Assembly: GCA_002361535.1 (NCBI GenBank)
Contig: DETG01000055.1
Location: 1 to 5,819 of the forward strand
DNA: 5,819 nt
Origin: Prevotella sp. UBA3294
GTDB taxonomy: Bacteria > Bacteroidota > Bacteroidia > Bacteroidales > Bacteroidaceae
Direction of reading: 5' to 3'
Positions 1-4,767 of this stretch are shown here, piece after piece. The stretch's first letter is position 1; the number at the start of each line of letters is the position of its first letter. The notes beneath the pieces were generated by a model. The model did not search any database and was not told the DNA's origin. It saw only the letters and a list, made by a program, of their open reading frames with translations. A program made the position numbers and the translations under genes.

Positions 1-22
1 TTGTAAAATACATAGGAAGCAG

Positions 23-207
23 AAATCACAGAAATCACTGAAATTTTTAATCAGCCTATACGGCTGATAGTCCTTGAAGTCCAAAGCGTCCGTAGAATAA
101 TATAAGTTCCGCAGAACCAACGGCCACTCCAGGCGAAGCAGAGAGAAAAAGCCAAAAGAATCATTGGCAGGCTAATGATTATCCGCTAAATCTGCAAAAT
201 CCGCATG
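23..207. repeat. Mosaic intergenic repeat, copy R1 (interrupted)
   Basis: This stretch downstream of the deiminase gene is built from short blocks with a 9-bp period. Two units AAATCACAG and AAATCACTG (23-40) precede a palindrome ATCAGCCTATACGGCTGAT (50-68). Three GTCCNNNGN units follow (70-96), and three ATCYGCNNN units close it (181-207, ending ATCCGCATG). The same blocks occur in the same order in copy R2 near 3732-3872. There the last two blocks are 7 bp apart, but here 84 bp separate them (97-180), and that insert contains a hairpin with 7-bp arms (AATCATT 159-165, AATGATT 174-180). No convincing reading frame runs through it. I see nothing supportable in 208-284. The function is unknown. 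Confidence 0.75.
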
Positions 208-284
208 ACTAAGAGCGATCAAGAGGTGATTGGTGCATGGTAGCAATCTCACGAAAACTATTTTTTTGCGCGAACGCATAGCCT

Positions 285-1379
285 TTATTGAGCCACCGGG
301 GACACGTAGTTCATACCCTTCAATACTTTCGTCATGCAGTGTATCGCCCCATTGCCTTTTAATAGTTCTTTCATCGGGATCCAGTCAACCTGTACGCCGG
401 CCTCCTTTAGCATCTGCTGCAGTTCCTTCGACTGTCCATCCACAGCCACGATGTGTCGCGGTGCTATGCACAGGAAGTTGTTGGCAAAGGTGCGGGCATC
501 GAACACCGTGACGGGAATGATCCTTATCGCCCGCCTTGTCAGGAATTCCTCCAACGACAGGTCGCTTTCTATCTTCCGATAGTAGCGTTCCCCAGCTTTC
601 CCGTCCCGAGCAAAGATTTCTACGGGAAGATAATAGATCTCATCGGTCTTTGCATTCAGGCGGTCCTTCACTATTGTTACCAAGTCGCGGTCGATGATAT
701 TGAAATAGGTGTCGAGGTGCATTTCATTGTTCCACAGTTTCCGGTCGTTCACTACCACGATCGTATCGTGTCCTAACACGTCTGCGGCCATCATCTCGTC
801 AATAGCCGCCCTGTTGGTACGCAGGCCTGAGGCAACGAAAGCCATCGTACCGAACGGCAGGTAGTCGCCGCCCTCAAGGACTGCCTCTTCACCGCATATC
901 TTATATACAGGCTCTATTCCCAGATGGTGAAGGCACATAGCGGCAAGTACCGGCTCCCTTCTGCGCAGCTGGTTGCGCATCTTGCCGATGACAACTCCTT
1001 TGGGCGTGACGATAAAAGGATCGCGTGTAAAGTAGAGGTTAGGAACGATCATCTGCTGGGCTGTCCTCTGGCTGTCTGGCGGCATATCCTCTATGATGTC
1101 CTTCAGGTTCACCACCTTGATCCTGTTCTTTTCCAACACCTCCACCAAGTTCCTATGCTCCTCTGCCGCTTTCTCCATGTTGCCGAAGGTGAACTCGTAG
1201 CCTGGGGAAGAAACCAATATGATGCCAGAAGCATCATGCTCCGCTGAGGGCCATGTATAACTGACCGTAGCAGGTTCAACGGGACTTACCGGCTCCTCTT
1301 CTTCATGATCCCTGCATGAGAGGTTGAGGAGAAGTGTAGCTGACAGCACCAGACAGATGACTCGTTCTCTCTTTTTCAT
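285..1379 (-). CDS. Arginine deiminase-family lipoprotein (compact form)
   Basis: This 364-aa protein belongs to the guanidino-group-modifying (arginine deiminase/amidinotransferase) superfamily. Arginine deiminase converts L-arginine to citrulline and ammonia. The sequence shows the family motifs in order: NLYFTRDP with N114 and D120, EGGD with E169 and D172, SGLRTN with R187, MHLD with H221 and D223, and a C-terminal HCMT with C348 as the expected nucleophile. Their spacing matches well what I recall for Pseudomonas arginine deiminase (N160, D166, E224, D227, H278, D280, C406). It differs from classic cytoplasmic enzymes in two ways. It begins with a lipoprotein signal (residues 1-22, ending LNLSC, C22) followed by acidic RDHEEEE, which resembles the Bacteroidetes surface-export signal. 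It also lacks most of the extra helical domain, having only about 25 residues between the first beta-alpha unit and N114. Residue 343, five before the Cys, is Asn where I recall Arg401 binding the substrate carboxylate. Free arginine, agmatine or peptidyl-arginine are all possible substrates. The family call is firm; the substrate is not. Confidence 0.85.
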   Translation of the reverse strand: MKKRERVICLVLSATLLLNLSCRDHEEEEPVSPVEPATVSYTWPSAEHDASGIILVSSPGYEFTFGNMEKAAEEHRNLVEVLEKNRIKVVNLKDIIEDMPPDSQRTAQQMIVPNLYFTRDPFIVTPKGVVIGKMRNQLRRREPVLAAMCLHHLGIEPVYKICGEEAVLEGGDYLPFGTMAFVASGLRTNRAAIDEMMAADVLGHDTIVVVNDRKLWNNEMHLDTYFNIIDRDLVTIVKDRLNAKTDEIYYLPVEIFARDGKAGERYYRKIESDLSLEEFLTRRAIRIIPVTVFDARTFANNFLCIAPRHIVAVDGQSKELQQMLKEAGVQVDWIPMKELLKGNGAIHCMTKVLKGMNYVSPVAQ

Positions 1380-1451
1380 AACGATCTAATGTATTCTTAC
1401 AGATTTGTTATTAGTGATATATGATAGCGTATGCCATCTGATATTGATAAT

Positions 1452-1583
1452 TCATGGAACTATAGGGCTCGAAAGCAAATATGGTATAGTAACCATCATA
1501 GATACACCCCCAACTCCTGTAATCAGGAGAAACAAGAGGATCATACGCTTATAAATACTTTCGTTCTTCTTTTGTTTATTCAT
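1452..1583 (-). CDS. 43-aa single-pass membrane protein, unknown function
   Basis: This is a short open frame starting ATG at 1583 and ending TGA at 1454-1452. The 13-residue N-terminus MNKQKKNESIYKR is strongly basic. It is followed by one hydrophobic segment (about residues 14-38, rich in Leu, Ile, Val and Met, with a GVGG stretch) and a short tail ending SSPIVP. This predicts one transmembrane helix with the N-terminus in the cytoplasm. The gene call rests mainly on context. A near-ideal Bacteroidetes promoter lies about 50 bp upstream, and AAAAGG sits 7 nt before the ATG, an unusually Shine-Dalgarno-like site for this phylum. The 72 bp to the deiminase start contain no promoter I can identify, so the two may form an operon. 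I do not recognise the family. It could also be a leader peptide for the deiminase gene. Confidence 0.6.
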   Translation of the reverse strand: MNKQKKNESIYKRMILLFLLITGVGGVSMMVTIPYLLSSPIVP

Positions 1584-1632
1584 TGTTCTACCTTTTATTA
1601 TTAATGTTTGTTTTTGGATTGCAATCACAATA

Positions 1633-1664
1633 CAAAGTTACAAACATGGGAGTAGAACAACAAA
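1633..1664 (-). promoter_or_regulatory. Bacteroidetes-type promoter of the 43-aa gene
   Basis: On the minus strand there is a TTTG (-33 box, 1664-1661), a 20-bp spacer, and TAACTTTG (-7 box, 1640-1633). This is a full match to the Bacteroidetes consensus TTTG-N19-21-TAnnTTTG. Transcription would start near 1627, giving a leader of about 45 nt before the ATG at 1583. No better promoter is seen before the deiminase gene, so this one may serve both. Confidence 0.75.
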
Positions 1665-1719
1665 AATAATAGGTCAAATGAATACACCAAGTTTACACCA
1701 CACACCTTAACGTTCTGAA

Positions 1720-1740
1720 AAAGAAAGAGTTATTTTCTTT
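1720..1740 (-). terminator. Weak candidate terminator after the regulator gene
   Basis: Read on the minus strand, AAAGAAA (1740-1734) and TTTCTTT (1726-1720) form a 7-bp A/T-only stem around a 7-nt loop. Two further T residues follow. It starts 24 bp after the stop codon of the TPR regulator gene and ends before the promoter of the 43-aa gene. The position is right but the stem is weak, so this could be chance in AT-rich DNA. Confidence 0.3.
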
Positions 1741-1763
1741 AAACCAACTTTACACAATTAATA

Positions 1764-3527
1764 CTAAAGTGTTACGGATAGGTGACGTATATTATCAATA
1801 AGGGTCTGAGCAGAACTGTCACCAAATAGTTTCTGATTGGCTCTGGACTTAATGTTGGTGAGCCGTTGAGGCCGGACGTTCAGAAGAATGCCAGCATCTG
1901 CTTCGGAGAAATTGAGCAATAAAAGGACACAGGCTCTCAGTTCTTGCTCAGAGAGTTTTTCTCCCCTTCCGATAGCACTATACAGTGTCGGTAGATTGAG
2001 TTTGAACTGAGCGATCAACTCACGCCATTGAACAGAGTCTGGTAACTGAGTGTTGATAGTCCAACGGGCTTTCTCTTGGAACAAGCTGACAATTTCGCTT
2101 TTTGCCATGAGAGCCTCGCGATCACTTGGCTTAACTGCCATATAGCGTTCAACATATTTATCCAGCTGGGTGCGGAGTTCATTAATCTGCTGCGCCTTCT
2201 CTGCCAACAAATCTGCACTCTTGGCTTGTTTGTTTTGGTTCTCTAATTCTGCAATATATAATGCATCTTCTGCACGGCGACAGGCATTATTTAGTCTAAC
2301 CACTTCTGCTTGTTTATTCTCTTTGAACTGTCGGTATTGCCTAAACAGGAAGTAGAACAAGAACAACAATATTACAATCCCTAAAGCAAAAAGCGTAGCC
2401 ACGAGCCGTGTGTGGCTGACTTTTTGTGCTTCACGGTCCATTTGTTGCTGGAAACGCTGGTAGTTGTACATGGATGTCATCTGATGAACCGTTTCCGTAC
2501 GGCGGGAATTTGCCTGTTCGTCAACGGCATCGCTGTATTCCTGCACATATTTAATAATAGAGTCGGTAGCCCTTCTCTGCTGGTAAAGCATCATCAGTCC
2601 ATGACATTCCTCAAGGTGGTAGTTCTTATTATTTGTCAGCTTTCTAAAGCAGTGCTCCGCTGAGTCAAGTTGACCTGCTTTCAGATAGTACATCCCCTCA
2701 TAATAATAGTATCCTGAATATAGACCTTTGAGGTTTCCCTGATTGTCATACAGGCCGGACTTTGCCTTGTAAGTATTGATTCGTTTGCGGGCTTCGGATA
2801 ACCTGCCTTCTCTCACCAACTTGTCTATATAAACTGAGCTTCCATACGTCCTTGATGCGTGCAGAGAGTCACCTCTTTTTAAAAACAACTGATAAACGTC
2901 ATCCAATACTTTCATCATAGCCAAAGTGTCGCCTAACAGGAAATATGGCTTGATCATTGCCTTTATGCTGAGAAGGTACTCTAAACTATCGCCTCCCATC
3001 AGGGAATACTTCTGGCAGTTTCTATTGGCGATAATCTCATCGGTGGGTAGGTTCTGCTTGTGGAAGATCTCGGCCATCTGCCCGTAAACACTGGTGAGCA
3101 GACGGTAGTTGCAGTCTTGGGAAAGGGTGTCGGCCTTATCCACCGCATCCTGATAGCACTGCAGGGCCATGGGTGCCTCGCCCATATCGCGGTAGGCACA
3201 GCCGAGGAGGTAGTGGGCACGCATCTTCTCATTGGCGGAGCCGTGGCGGTCGTAGTAATCGGCAACCTCCTTGAGGATGCTGTCGGTGGACATATCCACG
3301 TAGGACTTATTCATGGCATCTGCAAGCAGCAGGTGGTAGTACATTCGGTGGGCCTTGGATGCCGTCTGGATGGAGTCTTTGTATTGGGTGAGCAGGCTTA
3401 GGGCGCTGTCGGGATTGACGGCACAGAGACTGTCGGCTGCCACCAACGTCGTGGGGTAGCGGCGGTCGGTGCAGGCAAAGAGCGCAAGCACTGACAGGAG
3501 GGTAAGGAGCATCGCCTTTCTCATCAT
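1764..3527 (-). CDS. Membrane-anchored TPR regulator with C-terminal helix-turn-helix
   Basis: This 587-aa protein is built like a one-piece transmembrane regulator. An N-terminal signal sequence ends in a lipobox-like LFAC (C19). A helical, TPR-like region spans roughly residues 25-335; examples are the helical pairs around YYHLLLADAM, AHYLLGCAYRDMGEAPMALQCYQDA and YYYEGMYYLKAGQLDSAEHCF. A single transmembrane helix lies at about 374-397. A charged coiled coil follows (about 400-465), then a C-terminal domain (about 520-570) whose LSEQELRACVLLLL...ADAGILLNVRPQRLTNIKSR pattern resembles a LuxR-like helix-turn-helix. There is no kinase or receiver domain. Architectures like this are common in Bacteroidales and are presumed to carry a periplasmic signal to DNA; the signal and targets here are unknown. 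ATG codons at 3527 and 3524 are adjacent; the first is taken because it lies just after the promoter. GC content rises sharply in the 5' third (upstream of about 3040), suggesting a mosaic origin. The gene sits alone behind a duplicated promoter cassette. Confidence 0.85.
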   Translation of the reverse strand: MMRKAMLLTLLSVLALFACTDRRYPTTLVAADSLCAVNPDSALSLLTQYKDSIQTASKAHRMYYHLLLADAMNKSYVDMSTDSILKEVADYYDRHGSANEKMRAHYLLGCAYRDMGEAPMALQCYQDAVDKADTLSQDCNYRLLTSVYGQMAEIFHKQNLPTDEIIANRNCQKYSLMGGDSLEYLLSIKAMIKPYFLLGDTLAMMKVLDDVYQLFLKRGDSLHASRTYGSSVYIDKLVREGRLSEARKRINTYKAKSGLYDNQGNLKGLYSGYYYYEGMYYLKAGQLDSAEHCFRKLTNNKNYHLEECHGLMMLYQQRRATDSIIKYVQEYSDAVDEQANSRRTETVHQMTSMYNYQRFQQQMDREAQKVSHTRLVATLFALGIVILLFLFYFLFRQYRQFKENKQAEVVRLNNACRRAEDALYIAELENQNKQAKSADLLAEKAQQINELRTQLDKYVERYMAVKPSDREALMAKSEIVSLFQEKARWTINTQLPDSVQWRELIAQFKLNLPTLYSAIGRGEKLSEQELRACVLLLLNFSEADAGILLNVRPQRLTNIKSRANQKLFGDSSAQTLIDNIRHLSVTL

Positions 3528-3543
3528 TCTCGCTTTGTCGGTG

Positions 3544-3574
3544 CAAAGATACGATTAAGTGAGCGGAATACAAA
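3544..3574 (-). promoter_or_regulatory. Promoter of the TPR regulator gene
   Basis: On the minus strand, TTTG (-33 box, 3574-3571), a 19-bp spacer and TATCTTTG (-7 box, 3551-3544) match the Bacteroidetes consensus fully. The start codon at 3527 is only 16 bp beyond the -7 box, so the mRNA leader should be very short, about 10 nt. The -33 box lies inside the 3' arm of an AT-rich hairpin (see the duplicated cassette), so a folded or protein-bound form could affect promoter access; that last point is inference. Confidence 0.8.
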
Positions 3575-3627
3575 ACAAAAATTCCTTTTTTGTTTTTATT
3601 CCCGAACGAGAGTATCTTCGGCGAAGC

Positions 3628-3658
3628 CAAAGTACCAATAAAGTGAGCGGAATACAAA
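3628..3658 (-). promoter_or_regulatory. Degenerate second promoter in the distal cassette copy
   Basis: The distal copy keeps the -33 TTTG (3658-3655) but has GTACTTTG in place of TATCTTTG at 3635-3628, so the TA of the -7 box is shifted by one base. The spacing is still 19 bp. It may be a decayed promoter or a weak upstream start for the regulator gene. Confidence 0.35.
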
Positions 3659-3731
3659 ACAAAAATACCTTTTTGTTTTTACTCCCGAACGAGAGTATCT
3701 TCGGCGATAGCCAGAGATAATCAATATTTCA

Positions 3732-3872
3732 CACAGATAGCACGGAATTGGAAATCGGCGCTTTAGGGGAAGCCAAATCACGGAAATTATTATCAGCCTG
3801 TACGGCTGATTGTCCTTGAAGTCCAAAGAGTCCGTAGAAACATGAATCCGCAGAATCTGCCAGATCCGCATG
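3732..3872. repeat. Mosaic intergenic repeat, copy R2
   Basis: The blocks, left to right, are CACAGATAG plus CACGGAATT (3732-3749), an unrelated spacer, CACGGAAAT (3780-3788), the 19-nt palindrome ATCAGCCTGTACGGCTGAT (3792-3810), three GTCCNNNGA units (3812-3838), and three ATCYGCNNN-type units (3846-3872). Block order and sequence match copy R1 at the left end of the window. All blocks have a 9-bp period. On the minus strand a 96-codon open frame crosses this copy and the neighbouring cassette, but it looks incidental to the repeats. Confidence 0.75.
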
Positions 3873-3882
3873 GGGTAAACAA

Positions 3883-3931
3883 ACACAAATCACACGAATG
3901 ACACGAATAATGATCAGCCTGTACGGCTGAT
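3883..3931. repeat. Mosaic intergenic repeat, copy R3 (short)
   Basis: Three 9-bp units, ACACAAATC, ACACGAATG and ACACGAATA (3883-3909), run directly into the palindrome ATCAGCCTGTACGGCTGAT (3913-3931). After it, TCCTT and a few further positions suggest a decayed GTCC block. This is the same arrangement as the left half of R1 and R2. Confidence 0.7.
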
Positions 3932-3953
3932 GATCCTTCGATATTTAAGGTCT

Positions 3954-4003
3954 CACAGATAGCACGGATACCACGGAAATTTTAATCAGCCTGTACGGCT
4001 GAT
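3954..4003. repeat. Mosaic intergenic repeat, copy R4 (short)
   Basis: Three 9-bp units, CACAGATAG, CACGGATAC and CACGGAAAT (3954-3980), precede the palindrome ATCAGCCTGTACGGCTGAT (3985-4003). The palindrome has 7-bp arms ATCAGCC/GGCTGAT. No downstream blocks follow; the sequence passes at once into the terminator-like hairpin of the barrel-protein gene. Confidence 0.7.
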
Positions 4004-4010
4004 AGCGAAT

Positions 4011-4046
4011 GAAAGCGCGCAGGATACAAACTTCCTGTGCGCTTTC
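4011..4046 (-). terminator. Terminator-like hairpin after the outer-membrane protein gene
   Basis: Arms GAAAGCGCGCAGGA (4011-4024) and TCCTGTGCGCTTTC (4033-4046) pair over 14 positions with one mismatch around an 8-nt loop. It lies 32 bp beyond the stop codon of the minus-strand barrel gene. The T-rich tail (TATTTTTC, 4047-4054) is on the plus-strand side, so a classical T-run is missing in the direction of the gene. It may still end transcription from the right or block transcription from the left. Confidence 0.6.
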
Positions 4047-4078
4047 TATTTTTCATTCTTGCGAAAAAAGATCACCGT

Positions 4079-4630
4079 TTAGAATGTGTAATACAGTCCG
4101 AACGTAATGTTGCTGCCATCGAGATCTAAACCGAATGCATGGGCATTATCCATATTGTCGTTATCCGGGTTGAAGGTGCGATAGCCAAGGAATCCTACGT
4201 GTGTCACGATACTTGCCTTGTTGTTCAGTTTCACAGACAGACCGGGGCGCAGACCGATATTGAACTCTGAACCTACATCGTCGTAGCTGGTGTAGCCGAT
4301 ACCGCCATCGATGAAGGCATTCACAACCTTCCCGTGCAGAAAGGTGTAGCGGGCATAAGGATTGATGGTCACAGCCTCGGCCTCGGTGTCTTGAGTAAAG
4401 GCAGCCTCACTGAAGTCGCATGCGCCTTTAATCAGTCCGGCTTGTACTCCTAACGACCAGTCGTTGTTCAGTGCGAATCCTACTTCGGGAAGGAATTTGT
4501 ACGTGGTCTCTGTATCACCATTAAAAATCTTTACGCTACCGATACCGATGCTTCCGCCGATGTAAGCCTGTGCTTGGGCACTGATTGTCATCAGTGCAGC
4601 GGCAGCCAATGTCATCAATAATTTTTTCAT
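4079..4630 (-). CDS. Outer-membrane beta-barrel protein (OmpX/OmpA-barrel-like, 183 aa)
   Basis: The product has a clear Sec signal peptide (MKKLLMTLAAAALMTISAQAQA, given here as residues 1-22 with cleavage after AQA) and a mature part of about 161 residues. That part alternates polar and hydrophobic residues in about eight strands, for example YIGGSIGIG (23-31), FLPEVGFAL (46-54), SLGVQAGL (59-66), NAFIDGGIGYTSY (104-116), FNIGLRPGLSV (123-133), SIVTHVGFLGY (140-150) and ITFGLYYTF at the C-terminus. The terminal Phe is the usual signal for barrel insertion by BAM. Size and pattern fit small 8-stranded outer-membrane proteins; the specific role is unknown. The frame is open upstream to an ATG at 4714, but that start would add 28 residues encoded across the promoter and hairpin. 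The signal peptide and promoter point to 4630. A single Cys (C71) falls in a predicted loop. Confidence 0.8.
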   Translation of the reverse strand: MKKLLMTLAAAALMTISAQAQAYIGGSIGIGSVKIFNGDTETTYKFLPEVGFALNNDWSLGVQAGLIKGACDFSEAAFTQDTEAEAVTINPYARYTFLHGKVVNAFIDGGIGYTSYDDVGSEFNIGLRPGLSVKLNNKASIVTHVGFLGYRTFNPDNDNMDNAHAFGLDLDGSNITFGLYYTF

Positions 4631-4671
4631 TGTCTCGTCTTTTATTTTGTTAAACAATCTTTTTATCGGTG

Positions 4672-4703
4672 CAAAGGTGCAGAAAAAGCAACTAACTACC
4701 AAA
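4672..4703 (-). promoter_or_regulatory. Promoter of the outer-membrane barrel gene
   Basis: Minus-strand TTTG (-33 box, 4703-4700), a 20-bp spacer and CACCTTTG (-7 box, 4679-4672) match the Bacteroidetes consensus except for the first base of the -7 box. A start near 4666 would give a leader of about 36 nt to the ATG at 4630. This supports the shorter start codon. The -33 box lies inside one arm of the 17-bp inverted repeat just upstream. Confidence 0.65.
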
Positions 4704-4736
4704 TAAAAGCACAAAACGATGTGCTTTTATTTGGTA
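4697..4736 (-). terminator. Perfect 17-bp-arm hairpin between two genes
   Basis: TACCAAATAAAAGCACA (4697-4713) and its exact reverse complement (4720-4736) flank a 6-nt loop. It starts 31 bp after the stop codon of the DUF3298 lipoprotein gene, where a terminator is expected. There is no T-run after the stem. Because the -33 box of the barrel gene is in the distal arm, it could equally be an operator for that gene, or serve both roles. Confidence 0.6.
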
Positions 4737-4767
4737 ATTATTGATGTATGTCAAAAAAGCGAAATGG

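Larger units (their letters stand above)
3544..3710 (-). repeat. Tandemly duplicated promoter/hairpin cassette
   Basis: Two imperfect copies of an 83-84 bp unit lie head to tail, at 3544-3627 and 3628-3710. Shared landmarks are AGTGAGCGGAATAC (3558 and 3642) and CCCGAACGAGAGTATCTTCG (3601 and 3684). The one-base difference in period comes from a T-run. Each unit holds an AT-rich inverted repeat. In the first copy the left arm begins GGAATACAAAAC (from 3564), the right arm is about 3586-3602, and the loop is TTCC or near it, with a single mismatch in about 17 pairs. The gene-proximal copy ends in an intact -7 box. In the distal copy the equivalent 8 bases read GTACTTTG on the minus strand, so it is probably a weak or dead promoter. 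Confidence 0.85.

Noticed and set aside
23..207. The palindromic repeats considered as a CRISPR array.
   Set aside because: Copies are few, of unequal spacing and interrupted by other repeated blocks. There are no regular unique spacers and no cas genes.
245..287. A small TGCG-TTCG-CGCA hairpin next to a run of seven T (plus strand) just after the deiminase stop codon, considered as its terminator.
   Set aside because: The stem is only 4 bp and the homopolymer reads as A in the direction of the gene, so it does not fit a terminator.
924..1247. A 107-codon plus-strand frame within the deiminase gene.
   Set aside because: It is antisense to a gene with clear catalytic motifs, and has no promoter or recognisable domain.
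3060..3401. A 113-codon plus-strand frame opposite the regulator gene (and a minus-strand frame at 2999-3265).
   Set aside because: Both lie in the GC-rich part of the regulator gene, where stop codons are rare in all frames. They have no promoter and no recognisable domain.
3596..3886. A 96-codon open frame on the minus strand across the repeat region.
   Set aside because: It runs through the palindrome, the 9-bp blocks and the duplicated cassette. Its translation has no coherent domain, and the repeat explains why it stays open.
4079..4714. A longer 211-aa form of the barrel protein starting at 4714.
   Set aside because: The extra 28 residues are encoded across the promoter and hairpin, and a clear signal peptide begins at the internal ATG at 4630.
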